A stretch of 43,335 nucleotides of DNA from Rhodanobacteraceae bacterium (GTDB lineage: Bacteria; Pseudomonadota; Gammaproteobacteria; Xanthomonadales; Rhodanobacteraceae): positions 1 through 43,335 of the forward strand of contig JAICJG010000010.1 of NCBI GenBank assembly GCA_025928585.1, written 5' to 3'. Each line of letters opens with the position of its first letter. The stretch's first letter is position 1. Position numbers and translations under genes: made by a program. Positions 26,600 to 34,720 of this stretch are shown piece by piece. The notes under the pieces are model-generated. The model saw nothing but the letters and a program-made list of their open reading frames with translations. It ran no database searches and was not told where the DNA came from.

Positions 26600-26617
26600 G
26601 CGGCCAGGGATGGCCGC
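26600..26617. repeat. AGGGAT-loop hairpin between moaD and moaE
   Basis: GCGGCC (26600-26605) pairs fully with GGCCGC (26612-26617) around the loop AGGGAT. A second small hairpin, GATGCC/GGCATC, lies just before it (26576-26588). The same loop with other stems recurs at 18455-18470, 27292-27307 and 37695-37710. Confidence 0.7.
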
Positions 26618-26659
26618 ACCGGCGCCACGCACCATGGACGGTTGCTCGGTGAGATCTGC

Positions 26660-27109
26660 ATGAATACGAAGGCATCCACTGCAAAGTTCTGGATCAGCGA
26701 GGCGCCCATCGATATTGCGCATCTGCAGCGCGAGTTGGAGGCGGCCGGTGTCGGGGCGGTGGTCTGCTTCGAGGGGCGGGTGCGCGACCACAACGAGGGT
26801 CGCCCGGTGGACAGTCTCACGTACCAGGCCTACGGCGAATTGGCGGAAGCGGAGGGGCAGCGGATCCTCGAGGAAGCACGGGCTCGGTTCGCGATCGAAC
26901 GCGTCGTCTGCCTGCACAGGGTTGGCGAGCTGGCAGTGGGGGAGGTCGCGGTGTGGGCCGGAGTTTCGGCGGGGCATCGCGCCGCCGCGTTCGATGCCTG
27001 CCGCTACGTCATCGACGAGGTCAAGGCGCGAGTTCCGATCTGGAAGCGCGAGCACTACCGCCAGGGCGCTTCGGAATGGTTGCATCCCGACTCCGCCGGG
27101 CCGAAATGA
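26660..27109 (+). CDS. moaE: Molybdopterin synthase catalytic subunit MoaE
   Basis: A 149-residue catalytic subunit of molybdopterin synthase. Family segments are AVVCFEGRVRDHNEGRPVDSLTYQAY, RVVCLHRVGELAVGEVAVWAGVSAGHR and the active-site lysines in DEVKARVPIWKREHY. The open frame starts earlier (26591), but the ATG at 26660, preceded by GGTGAG, gives the accepted N terminus. It completes a moaA-C-D-E cluster. moaB and moeA are not in the window. The gene ends 46 bases before the tRNA-Ser relic, and the tRNA promoter begins at its stop codon. Confidence 0.95.
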   Translation: MNTKASTAKFWISEAPIDIAHLQRELEAAGVGAVVCFEGRVRDHNEGRPVDSLTYQAYGELAEAEGQRILEEARARFAIERVVCLHRVGELAVGEVAVWAGVSAGHRAAAFDACRYVIDEVKARVPIWKREHYRQGASEWLHPDSAGPK

Positions 27110-27138
27110 TTGCCCGGAAGCAGTGGCACCGGTATCCT
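27110..27138 (+). promoter_or_regulatory. Probable promoter of the tRNA-Ser(GGA)-SRP RNA unit
   Basis: TTGCCC (27110-27115) and TATCCT (27133-27138) are separated by 17 bases and lie 17 bases before the truncated tRNA-Ser copy. I see no comparable promoter between the truncated copy and the intact tRNA, so transcription probably runs through both. Confidence 0.5.
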
Positions 27139-27155
27139 GCTGCGTTCACTTTCCC

Positions 27156-27230
27156 GGAGAGGTGTCCGAGCGGTCGAAGGAGCACGCCTGGAAAGTGCGC
27201 AAGCGGCCAAACCCCGCTTCGCGGGTTCGA
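27156..27230 (+). pseudogene. 5' three quarters of a tRNA-Ser(GGA), lacking the 3' acceptor end
   Basis: The sequence matches the intact tRNA-Ser(GGA) at 27346 from GGAGAGG through the anticodon arm (anticodon GGA retained) to the T-loop TTCGA. There it stops: the structured element begins at 27231, and only a TCCCGCCC-like remnant (27313-27320) follows it. The variable arm differs from the intact gene (GTGCGC..GGCC against GTGTGT..GGCT). Without an acceptor 3' strand and CCA it cannot be a normal tRNA. Confidence 0.85.
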
Positions 27231-27310
27231 CGAATTCGTCAGGAACGAATTCGGACAACCGCAGGTCGGCCCCTAGCGCAGCGAGGGGTGAGCATCAGGG
27301 ATGATGCGAA
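27231..27310 (+). repeat. Structured three-hairpin element in the T loop of a tRNA-Ser relic (copy 2)
   Basis: After GGTTCGA come a 9-bp hairpin CGAATTCGT/ACGAATTCG with loop CAGGA (27231-27253), a 3-bp ACC/GGT hairpin with loop GCA (27258-27266), a CCCCT..AGGGG stem around AGCGCAGCG (27270-27288), and a 5-bp GCATC/GATGC hairpin with loop AGGGAT (27292-27307). It has the same order as the copy at 18451-18535, with three compensated base pairs in the first hairpin, one in the second and three in the last. Confidence 0.88.
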
Positions 27311-27345
27311 CAGTCCCGCCCGCGGGCGGGATGGGAACAATCCGT

Positions 27346-27438
27346 GGAGAGGTGTCCGAGCGGTCGAAGGAGCACGCCTGGAAAGTGTGTAAGCGGCTAA
27401 ACCCCGCTTCGCGGGTTCGAATCCCGCCCTCTCCGCCA
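27346..27438 (+). tRNA. tRNA-Ser(GGA)
   Basis: A complete 93-base class II tRNA reading TCC and TCT codons. Acceptor GGAGAGG (27346-27352) pairs with CCTCTCC, followed by G and encoded CCA (27436-27438). The anticodon loop CTGGAAA carries GGA. A long variable arm and the T arm GCGGG-TTCGAAT-CCCGC are intact. SRP RNA begins 12 bases downstream. Confidence 0.97.
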
Positions 27439-27449
27439 GTTTCAGTCAT

Positions 27450-27562
27450 GGTGGCCCCGTTGGTGCCTTCGCGACGATAAATCGAAAACCCCGCCAGGGC
27501 CGGAAGGCAGCAACGGTATCGATCGACTCGTGCGCCGGAGATCCGCTGGCGGGGCCGCCTCC
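27450..27562 (+). ncRNA. ffs: Signal recognition particle RNA (4.5S, small bacterial type)
   Basis: About 113 bases, the size of the Escherichia coli 4.5S RNA. The conserved apical domain is GGGCCGGAAGGCAGCAACGG, with the GGAA tetraloop and the asymmetric AGCA internal loop that binds Ffh. The long stem is made by CCCCGCCAG (27489-27497) with CTGGCGGGG (27546-27554), and by GGTGGCCCC (27450-27458) with the 3' GGGGCCGCC. The GTTGGTGCC..GCGACG segment also parallels 4.5S. Only 11 bases separate it from tRNA-Ser(GGA), with no promoter between, so it is probably processed from a shared transcript. It lies directly before dnaX, a widespread arrangement. Confidence 0.93.
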
Positions 27563-27632
27563 ATTTCCCGGGCGCGAGTGGCGAGGATGTAGCCGCATCG
27601 CGGCGGAATCCGGGATCATCCAAGCACTTCTT

Positions 27633-27662
27633 CGGATTTCGCTTCGCTTCATCCGGGCTACT
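27633..27662. repeat. Dispersed repeat upstream of dnaX
   Basis: CGGATTTCGCTTCGCTTC followed by ATCCGGGCTAC is the common intergenic repeat of this bacterial group, with a GGAT..ATCC stem. A diverged copy is at 21909-21938. The 285-base gap 27563-27847 contains no gene. Confidence 0.65.
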
Positions 27663-27847
27663 GGCATCGGCCCGTTCCCCGCGCGTGGTTTTCTCGCCCA
27701 TGGGTTGGCACAATGGGCAGTGGTTCGTACGGTCGTCGGGATCACGGTTCACGTTAACCCCGCCAGGCGGCTGCGTTACGGATCGAGAAACTCCAGAATG
27801 GCCGTTCGTCGCGTGACATTTCGAGAAGGCAACTCCGGATCTTGCCC

Positions 27848-29533
27848 ATGAGCTACCAGGTCCTGGCCCGCAAGTGGCGTCCGAAGCAGTTCGACGAGTT
27901 GGTCGGGCAGGAACACGTCGTCAAGGCTTTGGCCCACGCGCTGGACTCGGAGCGCGTGCACCACGCCTATCTCTTCACCGGCACCCGCGGGGTCGGCAAG
28001 ACCACCATTGCGCGGATCTTCGCGAAGTCGCTCAATTGCGAGCGCGGCATGTCTGCGCATCCTTGCGGTGAATGCGCGATCTGCACGGCGGTCGACGCCG
28101 GGCGCTTCGTGGACCTGATCGAAATCGATGCGGCCAGCAATACCGGGGTCGACGACGTGCGCGAGGTGATCGAGAACGCCCAGTACGCGCCGGCGCGCGG
28201 CCGCTACAAGGTGTACCTCGTCGACGAAGTGCACATGCTCTCGAAGAACGCGTTCAACGCGTTGCTGAAGACGCTGGAAGAGCCGCCGGGGCACGTGAAG
28301 TTCCTGCTGGCGACCACCGATCCGCAAAAGCTTCCGGTCACGGTGCTTTCGCGCTGCCTCAAGTTCGGTTTGAAGCGTCTGCTGCCGGAGCAGATCGCCG
28401 GGCAGATGCGGATGATCCTCGGCCGGGAGGGCATCGGGTTCGACGAAGCCGCGATCATCGAGCTCGCGCGCGGCGCGGACGGCTCGCTTCGCGACGGCCT
28501 GTCGCTGCTCGACCAGGCGATCGCCCACGGGGGAGGCACGCTGCGCGCCGAGGATGTGCGGGCCATGCTCGGCACCATCGCGGACAACGACGTCGGCACC
28601 CTGTTGCGCTCGCTCGCCGATGGCGACGGCAAGGCCCTGCTGGCCGAAGCCGACCGGATTGCCGGATTGTCGCCCGATTTCGCGATGGTGCTGGAGCAGC
28701 TTGCCGGCGCCTTGCACCGTATCCAGTTGCGCCAGTTGGTGGCCGGGTTCGAGGCCGACGAGCCCGAGCGCGAAGTACTCGCGGCGCTGGCGGGCGAAGT
28801 CGATCCCGAGGACGTGCAGGTCTGGTACCAGTTTGCGCTCAATGGCCGGCGCGACTTGCCGCTCGCGCCGGACGCGCGTACCGGCTTCGAGATGACCCTG
28901 CTGCGGATGCTGGCCTTTCGGGGCCATGGGGTGGATGCCGGGCGGGCGAAGGAACGTCCGGTGCCTCCGCAGCACGCGCCAGTGCGGACCGGGGCACCAC
29001 GAGCGGCTGCCGCGGCGCCTCCGCCCTACGACTCATCTCGGTGCGAGCGTCACGCCGCGGCGGAGCCGGTGACGCCGCGGGTGGCCGATGCACCTGGCAA
29101 GCCGGCCGTGGCCGCACCTGCAGCCACATCGCCACGGATCGACAGCGTCGCCGACTGGGAGGCCTGGATCGAGTTGGCAGGACTCGGCGGCCCCGCCGGG
29201 CAACTCGCGCGGAACGCGCTGCCGAAGTCGTTCGAGCACGGCGTGTTGACGCTGGAGCTGAAGCCCGAGCACATGATCTTGTGCAGCGACGCCTTGTGCG
29301 GGCAATTGCAGGATCGGCTCGGCAAGGCGGTCGGGCGCAGCCTGCGGGTTCGGGTCGTCCCGGCCACCACCGTTGCCGAAACCCCCGCAGCGCGGGCGGC
29401 GGCGGCCCGATCGGAGCAACAGGCGGCGGCGGAGCGCGCGCTCGCGGACGACCCGATCGTCCAGGATTTCCAGCGCGAACTCGGCGCCGAAATCATCCCC
29501 GAGAGCATACGACCCGTAGGCAGGCAGGCATGA
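27848..29533 (+). CDS. dnaX: DNA polymerase III subunit tau (clamp-loader ATPase)
   Basis: A 561-residue clamp-loader subunit that couples the polymerase cores to the sliding clamp loader. The AAA+ domain starts [22 protein letters not shown]. Walker A is GTRGVGKT (45-52), the zinc-binding cysteines are 64, 73, 76 and 79, Walker B is [10 protein letters not shown] and sensor 1 includes [12 protein letters not shown]. Domain III follows to about 365. A variable Ala/Pro-rich linker (375-420) leads to a C-terminal tau domain ending near [17 protein letters not shown] find no A-rich slippery heptamer of the E. coli type, so there is no sign of frameshifted gamma. The ATG at 27848 is the family start. 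It overlaps ybaB by 4 bases. Confidence 0.96.
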   Translation: MSYQVLARKWRPKQFDELVGQEHVVKALAHALDSERVHHAYLFTGTRGVGKTTIARIFAKSLNCERGMSAHPCGECAICTAVDAGRFVDLIEIDAASNTGVDDVREVIENAQYAPARGRYKVYLVDEVHMLSKNAFNALLKTLEEPPGHVKFLLATTDPQKLPVTVLSRCLKFGLKRLLPEQIAGQMRMILGREGIGFDEAAIIELARGADGSLRDGLSLLDQAIAHGGGTLRAEDVRAMLGTIADNDVGTLLRSLADGDGKALLAEADRIAGLSPDFAMVLEQLAGALHRIQLRQLVAGFEADEPEREVLAALAGEVDPEDVQVWYQFALNGRRDLPLAPDARTGFEMTLLRMLAFRGHGVDAGRAKERPVPPQHAPVRTGAPRAAAAAPPPYDSSRCERHAAAEPVTPRVADAPGKPAVAAPAATSPRIDSVADWEAWIELAGLGGPAGQLARNALPKSFEHGVLTLELKPEHMILCSDALCGQLQDRLGKAVGRSLRVRVVPATTVAETPAARAAAARSEQQAAAERALADDPIVQDFQRELGAEIIPESIRPVGRQA

Positions 29534-29853
29534 AAGGACAACTGGGACAATTGATGCAGCAGGCGCAGCGGATGCAGGAAGACCTCAAGCGCGCGCAGGA
29601 AGAAATCGCCAAACTCGAGGTCAGCGGCAGCGCTGGCGGCGGCATGGTGGAAATCACCATGACCGGTCGCCACGAGGTGCGCCGGGTGCGCATCGACCGC
29701 AAGCTGATGGCCGACGATCCGGAGATGACCGAGGACATGGTCGTGGCGGCGTTCAACGACGCGGTCAACAAGGTCGCCGAGGCCAGCCAGCAGAAGCTGG
29801 GCGGTGTGGGTTCCGGGATGAATCTTCCGCCGGGATTCAAGCTGCCGTTCTGA
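29530..29853 (+). CDS. Nucleoid-associated protein YbaB/EbfC
   Basis: A 107-residue DNA-binding protein that dimerises as a tweezer-like structure on the nucleoid. The start [26 protein letters not shown], the core [27 protein letters not shown] and the C-terminal [27 protein letters not shown] are diagnostic. Its ATG sits within the dnaX stop (ATGA), so translation is coupled. In most bacteria recR follows at once; here a 92-base palindromic element separates them. Confidence 0.95.
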   Translation: MKGQLGQLMQQAQRMQEDLKRAQEEIAKLEVSGSAGGGMVEITMTGRHEVRRVRIDRKLMADDPEMTEDMVVAAFNDAVNKVAEASQQKLGGVGSGMNLPPGFKLPF

Positions 29854-29867
29854 TTCGGGTGGGGGTC

Positions 29868-29959
29868 GTGAAATCGGGGTCAGAGTCACTTTTCCGACAG
29901 CGGCCCGGAATGGCTACCGTAAATCGTCACCGGAAAAGTGACTCTGACCCCGGTTTCAC
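29868..29959. repeat. Palindromic element between ybaB and recR
   Basis: Arms of 29 bases (29868-29896 and 29931-29959) are inverted copies with a single mismatch, around a 34-base centre. The arm core GGGGTCAGAGTCACTTTT is closely related to the arms of the element in pxpC (10542-10621). Confidence 0.9.
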
Positions 29960-29989
29960 GGTTTCACCGCAAATGGAAAGCCACCGCGC

Positions 29990-30595
29990 ATGTCTTCGGA
30001 ACCCAACCTGCTTGCCGAACTGGTCGAAGCCCTGCGCTGCCTGCCGGGCGTCGGCGCCAAGAGCGCCCAACGCATGGCCTTCCACCTGCTCGAACGCGAT
30101 CGCGACGGCGGCATCCGTCTCGCAGCCGTGCTCGACCAGGCGATGCGGCGCATCGGGCACTGCAGATCCTGCCGCAACTTCAGCGAGACCGACCAATGCG
30201 CGATCTGCGCAAGCTCCTCGCGCGACGCGTCACAGGTCTGCGTGGTCGAAACGCCCGCCGACCTGCTCGCGATCGAACAGGCGACCGGCTATCGGGGGCG
30301 CTATTTCGTGTTGATGGGAAGGCTGTCGCCGCTGGACGGCCTGGGCCCGCAGGAACTCGGCGCGGAACTGCTGGCAGGCACGCTCGCGACCGGCGAAGTA
30401 CGCGAGATGGTGATCGCGACCAATCCCACGGTGGAAGGCGAGGCCACCGCGCATTGGCTGGGGCAACTGGCGCGCGCGGCGGGCGTGCGTGCCACGCGGC
30501 TCGCGCACGGCGTGCCGCTCGGCGGCGAACTCGAATACGTCGATCGCGGCACGCTGGCGCACGCGTTTGGAAGCCGGCAGGATCTGGGCGACTGA
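29990..30595 (+). CDS. recR: Recombination protein RecR
   Basis: A 201-residue DNA-binding subunit of the RecFOR pathway that loads RecA onto gapped DNA. The helix-hairpin-helix region is [19 protein letters not shown] (16-34). The zinc finger uses Cys58, Cys61, Cys70 and Cys73. The Toprim domain holds [27 protein letters not shown] and the conserved [12 protein letters not shown]. Near the C terminus, [17 protein letters not shown]-type sequence is present (here TRLAHGVP). The upstream gap contains the palindromic element; no strong Shine-Dalgarno site is seen. Confidence 0.97.
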   Translation: MSSEPNLLAELVEALRCLPGVGAKSAQRMAFHLLERDRDGGIRLAAVLDQAMRRIGHCRSCRNFSETDQCAICASSSRDASQVCVVETPADLLAIEQATGYRGRYFVLMGRLSPLDGLGPQELGAELLAGTLATGEVREMVIATNPTVEGEATAHWLGQLARAAGVRATRLAHGVPLGGELEYVDRGTLAHAFGSRQDLGD

Positions 30596-30634
30596 CACGG
30601 GCCCTGTCAGCGTCGTGATCGGCCGGGCATCCCT

Positions 30635-30655
30635 GCGGGCGCGATGCGCGCCCGC
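30635..30655. repeat. GC-rich hairpin downstream of recR
   Basis: GCGGGCGC (30635-30642) pairs fully with GCGCCCGC (30648-30655) around a 5-base loop. It may end the dnaX-recR transcript, but no T-run follows. The 145-base gap before the HIT gene otherwise shows only GC-rich repeat-like sequence. Confidence 0.5.
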
Positions 30656-30740
30656 GCTGCGCGCGCGTTCGCTTCGCTCCGTCCTTCCTGCGGAAGGGGG
30701 TTAGTCAAGTATCCTTTGCCCGAGTCCCGAGTGCCCCACC

Positions 30741-31085
30741 ATGCCCGATACCATTTTCGACAAGATCATCCGGCGCGAACTTCCCGCCGACATCGTGTAC
30801 GAGGACGACGACGTCCTCGCGTTCCGCGACATCCATCCGCAGGCTCCGGTGCACGTATTGTTCGTTCCGAAGAAATCCTTCGCCACCTTGAACGATTGCA
30901 GCGAGGCCGACGCGGAATTGCTCGGGACGTTGCTGCTGGCCGCATCTTCGTATGCCAAGCGCGAAGGGTTCGCCGAGGAAGGCTACCGCTGTGTGGTCAA
31001 CTGCAACCGGGGCGGCGGCCAGACCGTCTTCCACCTGCACGTGCACCTGATGGCGGGCAAGCAGATGCCCGAGCGGATGTCCTGA
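30741..31085 (+). CDS. hinT: HIT family purine nucleoside phosphoramidase (HinT-like)
   Basis: A 114-residue histidine-triad protein that hydrolyses adenosine phosphoramidates. The triad FHLHVHLM gives His98, His100 and His102. The N-terminal IFDKIIRRELPADIVYEDDDVLAFRDIHPQAPVHVLFVPKKSF and CNRGGGQTVFHLHVH blocks match the PKCI/HinT branch. The length is normal. It is cytoplasmic and monocistronic, and converges with slp across 50 bases containing a hairpin. Confidence 0.95.
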   Translation: MPDTIFDKIIRRELPADIVYEDDDVLAFRDIHPQAPVHVLFVPKKSFATLNDCSEADAELLGTLLLAASSYAKREGFAEEGYRCVVNCNRGGGQTVFHLHVHLMAGKQMPERMS

Positions 31086-31098
31086 CCCCGTTCGCAAC

Positions 31099-31120
31099 GA
31101 CGCCCGCTGGTGCGGGCGTC
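31099..31120. terminator. Hairpin between convergent hinT and slp
   Basis: GACGCCCGC (31099-31107) and GCGGGCGTC (31112-31120) form a perfect 9-bp stem with a TGGT loop between the two 3' ends. It lacks a T-run on either side, so rho-independent action is uncertain. Confidence 0.5.
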
Positions 31121-31135
31121 GCAGCCGGACTCGAT

Positions 31136-31732
31136 TCAGCCCTTCTTCGGCGGCGGTGGCGGAGGCGGCGGTTGGCGTGGCACCACGATCACCCGCGGCG
31201 GATAGGACCAGGGCCCGTAGCCCCAGCCGCATCCCCACGGCGACCAGAAGGGATCGCACGGTCCCCAGGGCCCCCACGGATCGTAGGGACGCTGCACGTA
31301 CAGTGGCCGCCGGGGCCAGAGGTACACGTTGTCGGCCTCGACCTTGGGGTAGGTGTAGTCGAACTCGCCGATCTTGTGCTGGAGGGTGCCGTCCAGGGTG
31401 CCGGTGACGGTGAGTTCGCGGCCCTTGGCGAACACTTCCGGATCGTAAAAGCCCTGCTTGCATGCGACGAAGCGGCCGAGGCTGTCGCCATCGCTTTCCG
31501 GACGCGCCTGCGAATCGAGTGGCTCGGCCAGTACGAAGAAGCAGGTTTGCTGCTCTCGCGGCTGGGTTTCGATGATTTTGCCGCCCCAGCGCACTCTGGC
31601 ACTGGCAGTGCCGCTGCGCGCCGCGTCCAGCGAAACCGGCGGATAGTTTCCTTGCAGGGGTTGCGGAATGGTGGCGCAGCCACCCAGGGCCAGCGCGCCC
31701 ACGGCCGAAAGAAACAAGACGCGACGTGACAT
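31136..31732 (-). CDS. Slp family outer-membrane lipoprotein
   Basis: A 198-residue lipoprotein with lipobox ALGGC (Cys19) after a short hydrophobic signal. The Slp domain starts PQPLQGNYPPVSLDAARSGTASARVRWGGKII and includes CFFVLAEPLDSQARPESDGDSLGRFVACKQGFYDPE and GRELTVTGTLDGTLQHKIGEFDYTYPKVEADNVYLWP. The C-terminal 50 residues are an unusual Trp/Pro/Gly-rich tail (WGPWGPCDP, WSPWGCGWGYGPW) ending in a run of eight prolines and KKG. The outer-membrane location is by family. It follows the transglutaminase gene after 30 bases on the same strand. Confidence 0.9.
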   Translation of the reverse strand: MSRRVLFLSAVGALALGGCATIPQPLQGNYPPVSLDAARSGTASARVRWGGKIIETQPREQQTCFFVLAEPLDSQARPESDGDSLGRFVACKQGFYDPEVFAKGRELTVTGTLDGTLQHKIGEFDYTYPKVEADNVYLWPRRPLYVQRPYDPWGPWGPCDPFWSPWGCGWGYGPWSYPPRVIVVPRQPPPPPPPPKKG

Positions 31733-31762
31733 GGCAGGCCTCCGGGATAGTGAACCGATGGT

Positions 31763-33757
31763 CTATTTGACCACACGGCGGGGACGGAATTGCCGAACCC
31801 GACGCACGAATACGCGAATTCGTTCAGGCGGCGGTTCGCAACAACGGTAACGCAGCGCGAGGTACTCGCTGGCCAGTTCCTGCAGCGCCAACGCCTGTCC
31901 GGGAAGCGCGGCTGCCGTGCGCAGGTAGAAATCACGCGGGCCTTCGCTGCTGCCGCGCACAAGGCCGAGGCGCGCCAGCCGCCGTTGCAGGCGCAATTGC
32001 GCCCTCGCGAGCGCGTCAAGCGGTTTGCCGCGCGGCCGCAACGACGCCAGCAGCGCGCCGGCGCCGAGTGCGAGGAACACCACGACCGCCAAGGCGATCC
32101 CCAGTATCTGCGCGCTCGCATGGTCGATCCCGAACGGCCGGAACAGCCGGGCCTGCGTGATGGTGTCGAAACCCATCACCGTTTGTCCCCACCAGCGATT
32201 GATCACATCCAGGCGGTCCTGCCATGGCAGCCACCAGTTGCCGCCATCGCCCGCAACATCCGCGCCCGCGGCGCCCGTCCCGGCGAGAACCACGCGGCTC
32301 ACGGCGGCGGTCGGGTCGACCCGAACCCAGCCTCGGCCTGGCAGCCAGACTTCCGACCAGGCGTGTGCGTTCGACTGGCGGATCAGCAGATAGTGTGCGA
32401 AGTCGTTCCAGTAGCCGCCCTGGTAGCCGATCACCACCCGCGCCGGGACACCGGCGGCGCGCATCAGGAAGGTGAAGGCGCTGGCGTAGTGCTCGCAAAA
32501 GCCGGTTTTGGTGTCGAACAGGAAGTCATCGATGCTGTTGCGCCCGAGCGGCGGCGCCTCGAGGTCGTAGGCGAACCCGCCGTCGTGGAAGAGCTCCAGC
32601 GCGTCGCGCACGATCGCGGCGCCGTTGCCACCGGAATGCGCGCGCCACGCGGCCGCCAGCGCGCGCGCGCGCGGATCGAATCCGTCCGGCAGGGCGAGCG
32701 CCGCGGCACGGACCGCCCGGGGCAGCTCCTCCGGCGCCAAGCGGTATTGCGTTGCCGAGGCGACGCGGTAATGCACGCTCTGGTTGATGGGCTGGATCGA
32801 CCACAGGGTATGGTCGGGCCCCATTTGCGCGGCATCGGGCTCGTCGATCGGCACGTCCAGCGCAAACAGCCAATGCTGGTGGCTGGGCAGGAGCGTAACG
32901 TCGTACTGGACCGTCGGGCCGAGGATGCGGACCGGGACCGGCGACCGGCGGCGGGTCGCGGCGACGCCCGGAAACCAGCTCCGCCCATCGAAATCCCACA
33001 GCACGGCGCCGCGGAAATAGCGCTCGGCGGCGCGCGGCGGCGCACCATCGAACCCGATCCGCATCGCGACCGCGTTGTCGGTCAGCAGGTGTTGCAGGTC
33101 GCCAGGGGCCATCCGGTCGGAAATGCCGGTGCTCGCCGCGCCGTTGCCGGGCGAACCCCACAGCGGCGTGTCGAGCCGCGGGATCAACAGGAAACCCAGC
33201 AACGCCGCCGGCAGGCTCGCCGCCAGCATCACCGCGCCCGGCCGGAACGCGCGCAGCCAGCCGCGCTCGGGGAGGCCGGGCTCGAGTGCGCGCAGGGTCG
33301 CGAGGGCCGGCAACAGCATCGCGCCGACCAGGATCGTGGATCCGAGCGACTGGTCGAACAGCAGCGCGCTCATCAGGATGAAGCAGGCGAATCCGACCGC
33401 CATCCGTGCGTCGCGCGTGGATTCGCTCTCCAGCACTTTCAACACCAGCAGTCCGCACACGATGGCGGCACCCGGTTGCTGGCCGAGCGGCGTACCGTAC
33501 ACGAGAGTCACCACGACCGGAATCGCCACCAGCATCATCAACCTGAGCCATCCCGACACCCGCCGGTGCCGACCCCGGCGCTGCCACCAGCGGGCCGCCA
33601 GGAGTCCCGCGAGTGCTGCGGTGTACCAGGCGGGAAGGTGTGGCGCATGCGCGGCCAGCACGCAGAGCACGCTCGCGCACAGCAGGTTGAACGGCAACGC
33701 GCCGAGCGCGGAGGCGACCACGCGGGTTCCGGGGGGCGTCTCGACGCGGGGCTTCAC
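31763..33757 (-). CDS. Membrane transglutaminase TgpA-like protein (DUF3488/DUF4129)
   Basis: A 664-residue inner-membrane protein. Six helices fill the first 195 residues. A periplasmic transglutaminase-like domain (about 330-490) follows with the triad Cys421 (TGFCEHYAS), His465 (QSNAHAWSEV) and Asp481 (VRVDPTAA). Another membrane helix near 550-575 leads to a cytoplasmic DUF4129 tail containing YLALRYRC. The GTG start at 33757 overlaps the DUF58 stop (GTGA), so the two are coupled. The MoxR-DUF58-TgpA trio is a conserved cluster. TgpA is essential in Pseudomonas aeruginosa, but its reaction is not settled. The substrate is unknown. Confidence 0.92.
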   Translation of the reverse strand: MKPRVETPPGTRVVASALGALPFNLLCASVLCVLAAHAPHLPAWYTAALAGLLAARWWQRRGRHRRVSGWLRLMMLVAIPVVVTLVYGTPLGQQPGAAIVCGLLVLKVLESESTRDARMAVGFACFILMSALLFDQSLGSTILVGAMLLPALATLRALEPGLPERGWLRAFRPGAVMLAASLPAALLGFLLIPRLDTPLWGSPGNGAASTGISDRMAPGDLQHLLTDNAVAMRIGFDGAPPRAAERYFRGAVLWDFDGRSWFPGVAATRRRSPVPVRILGPTVQYDVTLLPSHQHWLFALDVPIDEPDAAQMGPDHTLWSIQPINQSVHYRVASATQYRLAPEELPRAVRAAALALPDGFDPRARALAAAWRAHSGGNGAAIVRDALELFHDGGFAYDLEAPPLGRNSIDDFLFDTKTGFCEHYASAFTFLMRAAGVPARVVIGYQGGYWNDFAHYLLIRQSNAHAWSEVWLPGRGWVRVDPTAAVSRVVLAGTGAAGADVAGDGGNWWLPWQDRLDVINRWWGQTVMGFDTITQARLFRPFGIDHASAQILGIALAVVVFLALGAGALLASLRPRGKPLDALARAQLRLQRRLARLGLVRGSSEGPRDFYLRTAAALPGQALALQELASEYLALRYRCCEPPPERIRVFVRRVRQFRPRRVVK

Positions 33758-34716
33758 GGCAGCTCCGCGAGTGCGCTCAGGCAGCGGTGGTAATGGGCCG
33801 CGTCGCTGGCGGGTCCGATGGGCCGGCGGTCCTCGAGCACCAGGATCCAGGGGTGCGCCGCCGCGTAGGCGTCGCAGACCCAGCTTGTCAGGCGCGAGAT
33901 GCGGGTTTCCCGCTCGACGCCGGTGAGGGCGTTCCAGTCGAAGCGCAGCGGTTGTCCGGGCGCGGCGCGGTCGAATTCGCGCACCAGCAGGTGATCGTGG
34001 CGGGCGCTGGCCTTCCATGCCACGTGGCGGATCGGGTCGCCCGGGCGGTAGTTGCGCAGGTTCGCGAATTCGTCGCCGCCCGCGATGCGATCGTTGGGGT
34101 CGTCGTGGCGTTCGCGCGGCCTGGCGTCACGCAGGATCCGCGGATAGACCAGCATGTGCCCGGCGGGCGTGATCCAGCTCCACGCGCGAAACAACCCGAA
34201 CGGCAGCGTGCTCGACACCTGCATGCGCGGCAGCGCCATCCAGCCGCGCCGTTCCGTCGGTACCGTCACGGTGGCGAGGCTGTTGCCGGGCTGCAGGGGA
34301 CAGGGTTGCTCCAGCTTGTCGATCGAGATGCGCAATCCGTGCCGGGGCTGGCGGTCGTCGGCGAACGCGAGGTGCAACGGAACCCGGGCGCCGCAGAATC
34401 CGTGGTCGGCGTGCAGCGAGCGCAGGTTGAGGTCATGCAGTTCGCGCCAGGTCAGCAGCATGCTGCTCGCCAGCGCGGCACCGAGCATGCAGGTCAACAG
34501 CAGCGCGGCGTTGTTCTGGTAGTTCAACGCACCGACCAGCATGGCCGCGAGCAACACCGTGAAGCCGAGGCCCGCGCGCGTCGGGACGATGTAGATGCGG
34601 TGGCTGTCGAGGCGTACCGGCAGCGGTTCCGGTTGCCGGCCGCGCATCAGGCTGCGCGACCAGTGGCGCACACGGGTCGCGATCCCGGGTCCTGCGCCTC
34701 GCGCGATGGTATCCAT
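33754..34716 (-). CDS. DUF58 domain protein
   Basis: A 320-residue protein with two adjacent membrane helices (about 50-90), a periplasmic or cytoplasmic beta region, and the DUF58 signature at about 225-260: GDEFANLRNYRPGDPIRHVAWKASARHDHLLVREFD. The C-terminal part resembles a decayed von Willebrand A domain. It is the usual partner of MoxR ATPases and TgpA-type transglutaminases. It starts 4 bases after the MoxR stop and overlaps the TgpA gene. A scaffold or activator role is inferred from context. Confidence 0.92.
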   Translation of the reverse strand: MDTIARGAGPGIATRVRHWSRSLMRGRQPEPLPVRLDSHRIYIVPTRAGLGFTVLLAAMLVGALNYQNNAALLLTCMLGAALASSMLLTWRELHDLNLRSLHADHGFCGARVPLHLAFADDRQPRHGLRISIDKLEQPCPLQPGNSLATVTVPTERRGWMALPRMQVSSTLPFGLFRAWSWITPAGHMLVYPRILRDARPRERHDDPNDRIAGGDEFANLRNYRPGDPIRHVAWKASARHDHLLVREFDRAAPGQPLRFDWNALTGVERETRISRLTSWVCDAYAAAHPWILVLEDRRPIGPASDAAHYHRCLSALAELP

Positions 34717-34720
34717 ACCG

